A stretch of DNA of 64,000 nucleotides from NCBI GenBank assembly GCA_036971715.1, contig JAVHJL010000003.1, forward strand, positions 2,046,001 to 2,110,000, written 5' to 3'. This DNA comes from Arthrobotrys musiformis (Eukaryota; Ascomycota; Orbiliomycetes; Orbiliales; Orbiliaceae). The notes under the pieces were generated by a model. That model saw only the letters and a list, made by a program, of their open reading frames with translations, did not search any database and had not been told where the DNA came from. A program made the translations under genes and the position numbers. Every line of letters starts with the position of its first letter. Positions within the stretch are counted from its first letter, which is position 1. Positions 48,140 through 60,418 of the stretch are shown piece after piece.

Positions 48140-50001
48140 TTAAAATCGCGGAGAGTTAAGAGCCATGGCGCACATAAGACCTGCGAACAGTCCAGCAGCA
48201 GGAAGCGTAAGAACCCATCCCAAAAAGATCCAAGCGAGCTGTCTCCAGTTAACAGCGCCAACATCATAATTCATAAGCGCCACTCCCAAAGTAGCACCGG
48301 CCAACGTCTGGGTGGTGGAGATTGGCAATCCGAGTTGCGATGCCAACAGGACAGTTATAGCAGCAGCCAACTCGGTGGAGAAACCTCTGGTGGGAGACAT
48401 CTGTGTGATCTTGTTACCCATGGCGCGAATGATGTTGTAACCGTAGAACCAGAAACCAGCACCGAGGAGGAAACCGGCAATGACTAAGAACCAAATTGGA
48501 GTTGGGGAGGTTGTAGCGACGGCACCAGCCTTGTAGGTTTGGTAAACTGCAGCCCAGGGACCGACAGCGTTGGCAACATCGTTAGAACCGTGGGCGATGG
48601 ACATCATCATTGCGGAGGCAACTTGGCAGTAAGTCCACAGATGCTCGACGCGGGAATCGTACTGGTGGGCGCGGGCGTGGACTTCACGAAGATGCTCAGA
48701 GTCATGGGTAACGCAATCACGGGTGACACCTTGGAGGAATCCAAACTTGATATAACCCCAGATTCTGGATGGGTGAGAGAGAGGTAAGTGGGCGACTGGT
48801 TCCAAGAATCTCTCGTGTGGGCCGGGGATTTTCTTGACTCTGCGGCGAATAACCTGGCCTTCGAGATTCTTTTCCTTGTCGTCGGAGTCGGTTGGGGTGG
48901 TATCACCAGTTACTGGTTGAATCTTTTCAATAGCGGTACTATTGGCAGCAGTTTGGTCCCTGTTGCTATCACGATCGGTAGCATCGTTATCCGCATACGG
49001 GTCGGCGTAGTAATCGGTAACGTATTCGCCGTCATCCTTTCCGGGGAAGTACAATGGAGGGTTTTCCCGACGGAGAAGTGGTCCGAGAGGAATGTGCCAA
49101 AATTTAACGCGGGAATCCTTGTGGATAAGACGGCGCTCAAAGTATGGGATGAAGAAGACGTATCCGATCAAAGCAAGACCGACAAAGACGCCCAAGACTA
49201 CACCGATAGTCTTGCCAGCACCAAATTCCTCGAGAGATCCAAGGGAAGGAGCTTCCGCAATAATGAAGAGCGTGAGAATAGCACCAGTTCCTCCAAGATA
49301 GAACGGGATGAGGCGCATAGCCCATTCGAACGAATTCTCGCGCTCAAGGACAGTGTATTTGACGAGGCCAAAGATAAGAGCGGAAAATCCACAAGCAATT
49401 GCAGGTGCAACTCCCCAGGACGCAGCAATTTGTGAAACACTGCCCTTTTCCCAACCCCACTTGATCTTGGCCTCGGTAGCGAAACCGACACCAACCAATG
49501 CGCCGACAATAGTCTGCGTAGTCGAGACGGGGAATCCAATAGCGGTAGCGAACATTAACCAGGATGCACTGGCAACTTCAGCACATCCCATGGCAAGCAT
49601 GAGGGTTCCAGGATTGCCCTCAAACCGGTCGACATTGATGATACCATTCTTGATAGTAGATGTAACCCGGGATCCCATACCGACGGCTCCGGCAAATTCT
49701 GTTATCATGGATAGGAAACCGACTTGTGGCATAGTCAGCGTCCTTGCGGCGACTGAGGTAGCGTATGCATTGGCAACTATACAGAAAATATATGTTAATT
49801 ACGGATCTAGTTTACGAAGAAATGAAATGAAATGTGTATATCGGTATCGCTGCAAGACGTGCGATCCTAATCCACACCTGGGGATTATTATGAAAATGGA
49901 TTCATACCATCGTTTGCACCGTTTCCGAAAGCTGAGAAGACGAAGGCGATCGTTGTGACCGCCAAAATCCAGGCATATTTTGCGGTAGCCGGAGGGGCCA
50001 T
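48140..50001 (-). CDS. PHO89: Inorganic phosphate permease (PHO-4/Pho89 type, Na+-coupled)
   Basis: Two exons on the minus strand, 50001-49908 and 49776-48140; 576 residues. The first exon encodes MAPPATAKYAWILAVTTIAF and ends inside the family signature, which reads FGNGAND-VANAYATS across the splice. The inverted second repeat carries SIAHGSNDVANAVGPWAAVY near residue 430. About ten to twelve hydrophobic helices surround a polar, acidic central loop (around residues 270-360, DDGEYVTDYYADPYADNDATD). The two GxNDVANA motifs form the phosphate/sodium site. In yeast Pho89 is a high-affinity, alkaline-active Na+/phosphate importer in the plasma membrane, induced by phosphate starvation. A CACGTGGG lies about 760 bp upstream. 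Confidence 0.95.
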
Positions 50002-50757
50002 TATTAAAAGAGTATTATAGAGAAGAAATATAAAACTAAAAAAAAAAAAATCGAAAACGAAGAAATATTAACTAGCTATTTGCTCTTAGCTAGATGGTAG
50101 GAAATCCTTATCGGATGAGGGTTTGCTGATGTTGAGGAAAGAACATAGAAGTAAAAAAAAAAAGTCATTTTCGAGGCGACATCGACGAGTAGTTATACTC
50201 CCCGCCATGAAGCTGCTGACAGGGCATATATGCAAGAGGAAGCTCTAGTTCCGAGGGCCCAATCCGTTCTTGGTCTACGGTGCTCCATGCCTTAGATCAG
50301 ACCTTCCACCAACTAGAAAATCAAGCCGATGACCCCAAGAAAAAACAGGGTTGCAGCCTGGTTGCCAAACCCGTGGCGTGGAGAATATTCGATTCTAAAC
50401 GACCATGATTCCCATCTGGCAAGGTGATCATGGCGTCTGCGCCAAGTTGATCGAGGTTCAAAACCAAAGGTTATGCAGGCCGGTTCCAGCGAGGGAATCA
50501 ATGAATTTCTAGGATCGAAGCACGAGCAATGGTAGGCGAGTTCGGTATGGTCTTGGAACAGTGGGATGCAAAAATGTTGAGTGGCAGTTCATGCGAGCAA
50601 GCTGTGTCGGGTGGGTAGTAGGGCGAAGTTAGGTACCCGTCGCATATCGTCAAAATTGAAGGTCGTGGAGGGGAAGAACCCTTTGGGTCGGATATCGGGA
50701 TAGCGATCCTTGCCGTCACTTATATGTCTTTAATCCAATAAACGAGCTCGGTTCACA

Positions 50758-50765
50758 CACGTGGG
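50758..50765 (+). promoter_or_regulatory. Candidate Pho4/NUC-1 site CACGTGGG
   Basis: Exact high-affinity Pho4 consensus CACGTGGG, 757-764 bp upstream of the phosphate permease ATG (minus-strand gene). Regulation by phosphate starvation is inferred from the gene's family. Confidence 0.4.
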
Positions 50766-53700
50766 TTCTAGAATTCAACATTATATGCTTAAATCCTTCC
50801 CTTGATTGCATATCAAGACTTAGTTTTGTCTCATATGCCCATTGACGTTTGGCCTTGACGGGTTCTAGCGCGACCTTGGGACCTGTCGGAGAGGTAGGCG
50901 ACAAGCGAGCCAAATCGAGCCAAGCAGGAGCCAAGCGCCTATCAGAAGTCTTCTAAGATGCAAGGCAGCAAAAAACGGAAAGATATCGTGTGACAGACCG
51001 GATCAAAAGTCGATGCCATGACTAGCCAAGTATAAAATGGGGGTCAGTCGACGTCAGATTATCGTCCAAAAGAAGGCGGACTTCTTTTGATATGGAGCAC
51101 GGATTCCAGGGAAGAAATATGATTCGACGAGAAAAATTCTGCATTGTGGGTTCAATCGATAAATCTCTAAAACGTCGGGAAGATCAACTTCCAGAATCGT
51201 TGTCATGTTGAATTTAGTGTCTCGCGCCGTCGAACTCAAGAATCTTGGTAAAACGCCCAAGAGTCTCGGAAGCACACCACGGTCGGCAGCTTTTTCGTCG
51301 GGAACGACGAAAATATTTTTTAGTAATTGTGAATTGTGATGGTTTGATAAATATGTAAAGGATCACGAGGGCACGAGGCCAAAATGCCCTATCCTAAGCC
51401 ACAAAAACAGACTCCGAGCTCCCCCAATCTTGAGTATCGATTGTCCTATAAGCACGAGCAGGTAGGCGCTCGAGCGCTCCGGATTATCGGAGCTGCCCCG
51501 TTGAATTTCCCATCCACATGGCTTCAATATACTCTCAGGCAAACTTCCTACGGACGTGCCCATAATACGCATAGCGGGGAATCCTCAATTGCATCGATCA
51601 GGTGCTTGGGCTTAAAGCTGTACGTAAGAGCATACTTCGCAAAATTCGAACATTTGCCGAGTCGTAACTTCAACTGCTGCATACTTACTACATTTAGATC
51701 TTCCAAGGCGTTTTTAAGGATTTAGAAAACCAAATGAGCTTCGAAATAAACCTTTCGGCTGGCCCCGTTCGCTTTTCTCAATTCTTCCGTATGGTTCCGT
51801 TTTGGAGTGGACTATATTAGCCTCATCTGGATATCAATACTCATGTCCATATCAGAACCACTCCCCAACCTGAGTATACTTGCGATTGCCTTTAACATTT
51901 GCGATAAATTTAGGTTGATTTGTCCATTCTTCCAATTTTTTGTTTTTTTTCGTTTTTTACTGCAAGTTTCATTTGTCTTTGGGTGGTTATAGGCCGATGC
52001 CACTGGCCGCCTACCAATTTCGTCAATTTTGCCGTTTGGGAGCTGCCAGGGCCGCATTGTTTTGAGACAATAGCCTCATACTGTTGCATTTTGCGTTTGG
52101 GGGTTGTTGCTTAAATTAGAGGTGCAGAAACCCAATTCAATTGCATAGCCAGGTAAGAACCACGCACATGAGGATAAACCTAGCCTTCGACGGCAGTATG
52201 CAGTGTTTCTAATACAAAACATCATTATTGTTTCCATCGATACCCAAGTACCGACATATACCGTGCTTTCGAAATTTCTCGAGTACTGGTCTCGTAGCTC
52301 CAAGCCTACGACTCGATCAATTGAACATACTCCAGTGTTACATAATTATATAATTACAGCTGGTAGGTATTCTTCAGACATTCTTGCACATTGGCGTTCG
52401 TACCACCCAGTTCGCATTGATATTGCGTTGACACGGCATCGAATTCTCGAAGCTTCGGATTGCGCATCCTTGTCATTCTGATTGCGGATACCTCGAATCG
52501 TACCAGTACGAGATCCCTTTAAAGCTTTTCGCTTGGTGGGGATATATAAAAAGACCCTACGGATCCATCAACCAACCAATTGGCCAAGATGTTATAATCC
52601 ATTTATTACTACCAGTTATTCGCCCTTTTCTTAGTCGTGGATAGCAGTTCCGTCAATACAACAGCACAGGAACTGCTACGAGGTTGCATTGTGGGGCACA
52701 ACGCGATAGATATCAACAATTGACTCTCGATACCCCGCTCTCTAGTCAACTTTCAGAACACCGCCCGATATTCTCGATTACTAACCCTTTGTGATATGCC
52801 ATCAATGATTCTCGAATGCGAGGGTAATGTCACGAGGATAAACGGGGTTTTTAGTGTGTTGGTGCAGGGATTATTAGATCAACTGGAGCGCTGTGGGCGG
52901 GGCTAGTACTGTTGTAGGGGGATCGAGGCGGTCTAAACCGTAAGAGAATTCGAGAGTATCTAGATCTACCGTTAGCTGCAGGGTTGCTAGCTATAAGATA
53001 GATATATATCATCAGTATGATAAGGGGTAAATTATTTGGCTCGTAGATTGTATCCTCGATTAGTTGTCGGCTCAGGCGCATGTTTCAAAAATCCAAGATT
53101 CAACACTGATCTCTCGGGTATAACCTCGTGATAGGTCGAGTAATTATAAATTATAAATTTATACCTGTTTTAAGGGTTTGTTGAATTCGATTGTCTGGAT
53201 CTTGGAGGCTATAATTACAAACCTTGTCATCTGAGCTCCAAAACGATGTCTTATCGCGGCCGGGTAGCGGATCTGCTGGAGCCAATTGCACTGATGAATC
53301 TGGATCCGCATCGCGACCCGTGTATATAGCACTGACTCGTTCTTCCACGGCTAACAGCGCCCGGACTTGCAAAATCAAAGAAACTTAGCGGATACGATCC
53401 GCTCTATGATCCACGATCGATCTATCGTCCTCGTGAATATTATGGAATTTGAATAGAATGTTTATTATGTAATATTGCACTGCAATGTCAAATACGCCAA
53501 TGGACCATAATCTGCCCTGCAAGTCGGACCTGACAACTCACCGAATTATGAATGTTCCAGCAGCTGAAATCACAAATGTTCCTAGGTCGAATGCTCCGGA
53601 CGCGGCCCGAACGTGCGGGCCTCTTAATGGCAGCGGGAATTTCGAAATTAAAATTGATAATCACAAAAAAAGAACAGCTGGTGCGCACGTGCTAGTACTC

Positions 53701-53997
53701 GACCAATGAACTAGGGCGTATTGATACTCTATATACCTTATATCTGAGGTTGATATACCTACTCTTTTGAGTATACCGCCCCGATCGAGATACATTATCC
53801 TTTATCGGGAATCCGAACCTGCGCATGCATGCACATCATGGATTTATCGATGACCAGCAGTCGAGCGGCTGACTAACTATCTGTTCACCAGAGATAATAT
53901 CAGATAGTACGAGGTACTGTTATCCCGCTATGGAAAGGGCCTAGAGGTTAGGTGGGATTTCAAAAGAGGGGCCTTAATCAAAAAGGTCGTCTAATCT

Positions 53998-54011
53998 GTT
54001 ATATATATAAC
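53998..54011. promoter_or_regulatory. TATA palindrome upstream of the P450
   Basis: Perfect 14-nt palindrome GTTATATATATAAC, 151 bp before the P450 ATG, followed by a C- and T-rich leader. Position and sequence fit a TATA box. Confidence 0.6.
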
Positions 54012-54161
54012 CCCCCCTTCGAAGCTCCTCCTTCTATTTTGCTGTTCTCCTTTCTCTTTCTCCCTTTCCCTACTAACCTCTGCCACAGAATCATCCCACA
54101 CCCTAACCTCTCCATACCACAATCCCCTATATATTGATATCCACAAGCAAGTCGGGTTAAA

Positions 54162-55817
54162 ATGTTATGGGGAGTTGCCATTCCTCTCGTGGTATATCTT
54201 ATATACCGATATGCGTTTCAAAACCGACACCGGCGCCTCCCACCAGGCCCAAAGCCGCTCCCTCTTCTAGGAAATATCTTCGACCTCCCCCCACCTGGAG
54301 TACCCGAGTACCAGCATTGGCTGAAACATAAGGACAAATATGGAGGCATCAGCTCCGTAAGCGCCCTGGGTATGACATTAGTCATCATACACGACAGAAA
54401 GATCGTATATGATCTTCTGGAGCAGGGTGCGAGCAAGACTTCTGGACGGCCGTATATGTTATTTGCCAATGAACTGTGTGGGTATGAGTCCATGGTTTTG
54501 TTTCAAGGGAATACGAGCCTTCTCCGTCGGTATCGAAAGTTATTGCATCAAGAGCTTGGTACCAAAGTTTCGGTGACACAATTTCGTGGTGCGCAAGAGC
54601 TTGAGGTGAATAGACAGTTAGTGAGGTCGTTGAAGCAGCCGGGGACTTGGTTTAAGAATTTAGAGACGTGAGTTTAAAAATACAATCGGCTATTTGCATC
54701 AAGTGGGAGAAAGAGTGTGTTTTTAATGATTCCTTTGAATAGCACCGCTGGCGCTACTATTCTAAAAACCACTTACGGGTACAACGTCGAACCGGACAAG
54801 CCTGACGCTCTTGTTGAATTAGTTGTGAGGATGTTGAAGGAATTCTCTCTCGCCGCTGTTCCATACTCCTGGCTAGTTGACTCGGTTCATATCCTTCGAT
54901 ACCTTCCCGAAGGTTTTCCTGGCGCTTCTTTCCAAAAGACGGCCCGCCAATGGAAAAAATCTGTCGAAAATGCATCGAGCCTGCCCTACCAATTTGCAAG
55001 ACGCCAGATGGCCGCGGGCTGCAATCGACAGTCTTATGTATCAAAACTCGTGGAAAAATGCAAACAAGGGGAGGATGGTAAGGGCGCTGTTCTTAGTCCC
55101 GAAGACGAACAGGCTATTACATGGACAGCTGCCAACCTTTACGGGGCGGGCGCCGACACTTCGGCGATAACAATGACCGCGTTCACTTTGGCCATGATAT
55201 TATTCCCAGAAGTACAGCGCAAAGCACAAGAGGAGATAGACCGCGTAGTTGGTAATGACCGTCTACCTGGATTCGAAGATCGGGAGCAGTTGCCTTACGT
55301 TAATGCCGTGGTTAAGGAAGCAATACGGTGGTGGGCCGTAACGCCTCTGGGGTTTATACACACTGCTGATGAGGATATTGAATACAACGGTTACTTTATT
55401 CCAAAGGGCGCATATTTCCTACCGTCCATTTGGTGGTTTTTGCACGATCCAAATGTATACGCTGACCCTGAGGCGTTCGAACCCGAGAGATTTTTAAGCC
55501 CTCGTAACGAACCGGATCCCATGTCTGATGCCTTTGGCTACGGACGGAGGATATGTCCCGGTCGATTCTTTGCAGACGCGGGGATCTTCATCAACATAGC
55601 AAAATCGTTGGCTGCTTTCAATTTTAGCAAGGCGGTGGACGAAAACGGAAAGGAGGTGGACGTTGCGGTGAAGGGGAAACCGGGGGTGGTGGGTTATGTG
55701 GACGAATTTGAGTTTCGACTTACACCGAGAAGTTCGAAGCACATCGATCTTGTCAAGCAGCTCGATACGAAGAATTTGTGGGAAGAAGGTGATTCCGAGT
55801 TTCTCGTGTTTAATTAG
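54162..55817 (+). CDS. Microsomal cytochrome P450 monooxygenase
   Basis: Two exons, 54162-54667 and 54743-55817; 526 residues. An N-terminal membrane anchor (LWGVAIPLVVYLIYRYAF) is followed by the proline hinge LPPGPKPLPLLGN. The I-helix oxygen-binding motif is GAGADTSA, the K-helix ExxR is EAIR, and the PERF motif is EPERFL. The heme loop FGYGRRICPGR carries Cys440. It resembles fungal O-methylsterigmatocystin oxidoreductase-like (CYP64/CYP5xxx-type) enzymes, which oxidise lipids, terpenes or aromatics with NADPH-P450 reductase in the ER. Substrate unknown. No PKS, NRPS or terpene synthase is nearby in this window, so a cluster role is not supported. Confidence 0.92.
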
Positions 55818-58800
55818 CTGGAAACTAGCGCAGTATTATATATATATGGTTCGTGACTATAGTCCTTGGATGACCATGTTATCATAAATTTATAAATTTA
55901 AATCGATTAAATCTAACACCAGTATCCGTACGTTTAAGATATATATATCGTGACGGACAATGAAATTTATAGTACCGATTTGGATAGGGAGGGATATATA
56001 TGGCTGGAGCACGAAACAAGTATATGCTTATCCATGCAGGCAAGGCAGATCATGTTCTCGTATGTTATACGGCCCGCGGGCTCGCTATGCTAGGCTCGAG
56101 GTGTAGAGATGTAAATTAATTGTAGATAAACTGCACGGGTTCCCACCGCTAGCTTGTGAACCGACATAAGCGATACAAGTAGATTTATAACTTTATTTTA
56201 TTCGAACTAAGTTATTTAAGTTTGACTATGATACAGATCAAGCTGAGTCCTTACGCCGCCTCTAAGCCGCCTTTAGTACATCTGATGTTAAAAATTTATG
56301 CACTTAAGAAGTCGATCCGTGTATTTTATACTGCTTAGTACGTATGCACGTATATACATACGTTTTAAACAGGCGGATAGAGTATCCATACCTAGGACTT
56401 GGAGGTACGAGAACTACGCTGAATATTCGAATAAACACTATTCGGTTATGTTATTATAAGTTCGAAAGCCACTTCAGACTACTCAAGTAATTGAAAATAT
56501 TACACTTCACTATCGACATTGAGGGGCTACGAGACTTATGAGTACAAGTATGAGCGTATCCATATTCGGTATTGCGGTATTTCTAGCTAACCCCTCCCTA
56601 AGCTTGCTCCCAAAGCTACCTATATAGCGTCTTAGTATAGCTATACTATAGACTCTTATGCATACCTCGGTACGATATCGTCGACCTTTAACCTTACCAC
56701 GGTATATGTCTTTTTTTTAATTTAACCGAAGAAGGGTAGACGATCTCGAAGAATGTAACGTCATGATGATATCAGTTGAGCATGGCAAACAGATGTGTCT
56801 CCGTAGCACGAGGCTCTCGACATCGAGATCCCGCCTCTACTAGGCCATAATATACGGTGTCATGTTCATTCATTCGAAAGGCAACTGCCCAAAGCGACAT
56901 ACGATTGTCCAACACTACAACACACAACGAGGTCGCACAGCTCGAACAGGCTGCTCCCGTTGGCTTGTTACACGCCTGCAGTGCAGGTATTGTCTACTTG
57001 TCGGCGCCTTCATGCATGCATGTCCCTCCACTCGGATTTTGAGTTTTTGTTTTCGTTCTTTCTTACCCGCTGGCCAACTGAAAGGCATTTTTTTGTCTAA
57101 CTTTTTTTTTTGGATAAGGTACCGAAGTTAGTTTTCTGTGCTTTGTACCGATATTAACCGTTGGAAGATCAAGAAAAAAAAAAAGTGGGGAAGCTTAAAT
57201 AACGGTCTCAGGTGGCACAGACCAGCCGTCCTCATGAAAGTGAGGTTGTTTTGAAGAATGTGTTGGTGTGGCTGGGTGGCACAGGGAGAAACGCCACTCC
57301 CTTTCCGAATCAAGCCACTCCCGACAGTACCCAAATCGGATGGAAAAATCGGCACAGTTTTGAGCAAGATAAGGCCAGCCGAAAGGAAAGAATACGTGCC
57401 TCTACAGTACCTAATCCTAATCGAAATGAGGCATTCCGTGAGATGTCTTTGATATGTCATTATTTTAAGACTTTTTTTTAATACTTTTTTTTTTTGAGAG
57501 GCCAAAGGAACTTGATCAGAGCCTCGAGGTCTCGTTATGGTAAAGGTGGTGGCGCTAGCATTATTTTTAGTACCCCTTGACATCGCAAGGTTGACAGGAC
57601 CCCTGCTCATTGGTCGGCCGATGTCTTTCGGGCATGTGTGGCTTGGAGGAGGTCCAGTTTGGCACAGGAAAAATAAAAAATCAGATCAATGGGCGCAAGA
57701 ATTTTCCAAAAAGGAACATGGGTTGAATTACGCTTGATTGAAGATATATGGATTTTAATCAAACTTTTTCGAATGAGCACGGATTCACCACCTGGTAAAC
57801 GTATCGTGGCCATGGCATGGCATTATCCGAGCCGTTCGACCTTGACGACGACGCAGGGAGGATATGTGCGAAATAGGAGAAAGGCCCAACGGGATATCTT
57901 GTTTCAAGCGTGTTTGAATTCAACATGGTACCTACCTTTGCGCAACCAATGGGCAGTCAATGGCCAAGAGACTAACAGGGCGCGAGGCCATTCTCTGGCG
58001 ACGATCTTTGTACTTCCATTGTTCGGGGGCGGAAAGTATACCAGATGGAACATTTGTACTCGGGTCTTTCCATCGATGCTTTTTTGCGATCCAACTTCTC
58101 CTTCCATCCTTTCGGGTGTCCCTCCTTTTCCCCTCTCTCTTTTTTTTTCCGGGGTGAGCTGGTATGAGATCTCAAAAGGGCTTCTATATCTTATGAGGTC
58201 TCATCTTACTTCACTTGTACGGCTCTTAAATATGAATTAGGGCTCATATAATCATTCAAAGTGGGAACCCGAAATCTTGAAGGTGTGGTTCTTTTGTGTA
58301 GGGCTGCGTCAGTGCTAAGCCTTGCAGGCCTTGTGTACGGCTGAGTACCTATGTAGACGAAGAAGAAAGGCATTAGTACAAGAAAAGAAAAGAAGAAAAA
58401 ATGTTTTTTATACACTCGGGCTAAACGAGGAACGTCAATATCGTTTTTCCGATTTTTTCGTATAGGCGGTAGACTGGAGATTTGCAGCAAGACAAAGCCC
58501 GCAAAAAGGCGTTTGACAGAGACTTTTACCACCAAACTGGGCAACTAGCGTCTTTGGAGCTGGAACCGAAGCTCCAGCTGTATGCAGCCAAGGTCAGAGC
58601 TGGGATGATGGTAATCTGCACGTCCCGTTCGTGACCCAGCTCGAAGGTCATGATGTCGAGGTCAGCTCTACCAAAGACAGCTTGGACTTCTAGAATCCGA
58701 AGTCAAAAAACGCCGGGGCTAAAAAAGTTTCCCTGCTGCCGTGGATGTAGGCACTCGTCTAGGTGTCCCCGCCCATACATAGTCAGTGCAATGAACAAGT

Positions 58801-60418
58801 ACCAATTCCTGTGGTCGAGGCGGGGGGGTTGAAAGAGACCGGGGTTGGGGTTCGACAGACGGATTTGCATTACCTCTTCGATAACTTGCATGGCTGCCCC
58901 TGAGGACTTTTTAAAAATAGGTCAGCCCAGCGAAAAAAGCGTAGTATTGGAAGAACGATACGCAACCTTTCGTCAGATGTCAAGTCTACCATGTTCAAGC
59001 AAAAGGAGAGAATGTGAGCCCCCTTCCCTCTTCGGACCCTTTTTCTGTTTTAACAGCTTGGTTGTCCTGGCCCTTTTTACTTTAAGCTCTTCGATCTCTC
59101 AAGTGTGTGCAAGCCCCTCAACAGGCAATCTTAAACATCTTGCTTTCCCTCCCAGCTCTATCCCTTTCTTTTCCTTTTTTCTTCTTCTCTTCTTCTCTTT
59201 CGATTTGTAAATTTTTGTCCTTCGACTTCTTTGGTTACATAAAAACCAGCTTTTGCACCTTTCCTTCGGTTCCTGTTGTTCAGTTCCGTTCCTTTCGGTT
59301 TTGTTCTGTTGGCGATAATAATAATATTTCGATATATTGTTAGTTGCTGCGTGACAGACGGAGTATATGTAACAAAGTACGTACCTTTCCCAGCTTAACC
59401 TCGCATCGACCTTACCATCTCGACCTCCCCGGCCCTCGTTCCCTCCGAAAATTTTGGTTCTCGTCACACCCACAGCCATTCCATTCCCTTTTTTGTCTTT
59501 AAACCGCTGCCGGTTGTTAGAAAGAATAGCGTCCTGTATTGTCTGTGCCTGAGCGAGTGGCAGCGACAGCACTGGCACTGGCATAGTGGTGGTGGTTGTA
59601 TTAGTATTCAGCTGCAGTAGACGAGACACGCTCCAGACGCTAACAGACGACGGTAGCACCAATCAGTAATAGCAATAACAACCATCCCGCCCGCCACGAT
59701 AGATAAACATTCTTTTCACTCCGTATTCTCCTGAAGGTATTTGAACAATCCCATCCCCAGCTGCTGCTACCATCCTCCTCTGCATTCTTGTTCTTCCTGT
59801 TGTTCTCTTAATATATATCCGTCCTGGATTTTTATTTCTGCCCTTGAAGGTTCTTTGTGATATCTCTCCCCCCTGTTATAAGAACACACCCTTCACACTT
59901 CACAGCTGCTGTTGGTGTCAAGGTAGTTCGGTTCTTCTAACTTACTCCTTCAGGGTTAGCTGGTCGTTCCTTTTTTTCTTCTCTTCTCCCTTTCTCGGTC
60001 CTGTTGTAGCAAAGCAAAGAAAAGGCAGCCCCCGATTCGCACAGCATTGGTTTCGAATTGAAGACAAAGACACAAATTCATTCGCCTCGATACATCATCC
60101 ATCCCTATTTCCCTGGTATGTCCAAGCAAGGTGTTTGAGTCTCTCGCTGGTATCTTTTCGTGGTTCCGAGGAAAACAGGGGTTTTATTTGGAATCCACAT
60201 AATACATGCGGCTGTGTTTCCAAGCTTCACCAACCGCTGAGCTGAGCTTTCTCGTCTCGTAAATAGCTGCTAACACGCCCTGTTCTTGACTACAGATCTT
60301 TCACCCTTATCATCAGCAACAGTTATAACACACAAATCTATACTTTCATCCATTCGCTTCACCTATCTGAGAATCAATTGAATAAAGCTTCAAAGAAGCT
60401 TACCCTCTCCTTTTCACC
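55818..60418. other. 4.6-kb gene-poor region and chitin synthase leader
   Basis: 55.9-56.8 kb is AT-rich with frequent TpA, like decayed repeat DNA. 57-58.9 kb has no supported gene; a 183-codon frame at 57689-58240 (+) lacks family features. 59.0-60.4 kb is pyrimidine-rich and looks like the long promoter and leader of the chitin synthase, with a putative leader intron at 60116-60295. Confidence 0.5.
60116..60295 (+). other. Putative 5'-leader intron of the chitin synthase
   Basis: GTATGT donor at 60116, GCTAAC branch point at about 60269-60274, and ACAG acceptor ending 60295, 124 bp before the ATG. The branch-to-acceptor spacing of about 20 nt is normal for fungi. The element is in non-coding leader; it is inferred and unconfirmed. 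Confidence 0.55.

Larger units (their letters stand above)
50002..54161. other. 4.2-kb gene-poor region, possibly with decayed reading frames
   Basis: Holds the phosphate permease promoter (CACGTGGG at 50758-50765), then mostly AT-rich DNA. A 100-codon open minus-strand frame at about 51054-51350 reads coding-like (RGVLPRLLGVLPRFLSS) but has no usable start and no recognised family. Shorter frames at 50.5-50.9 kb are equally unassigned. A TATA palindrome at 53998-54011 belongs to the downstream P450. No tRNA passed inspection. Confidence 0.45.

Noticed and set aside
53800..53880. tRNA-like T-arm read on the minus strand
   Set aside because: The T stem does not pair and the acceptor and anticodon stems cannot be formed.
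57689..58240. 183-codon + strand frame
   Set aside because: No introns, domains or signal and uneven composition; likely chance in an AT/TC-rich region.
59844..60245. 133-codon + strand frame before the chitin synthase
   Set aside because: Lies in the pyrimidine-rich leader and is Ser/Phe-rich from T/C runs; overlaps the putative leader intron.
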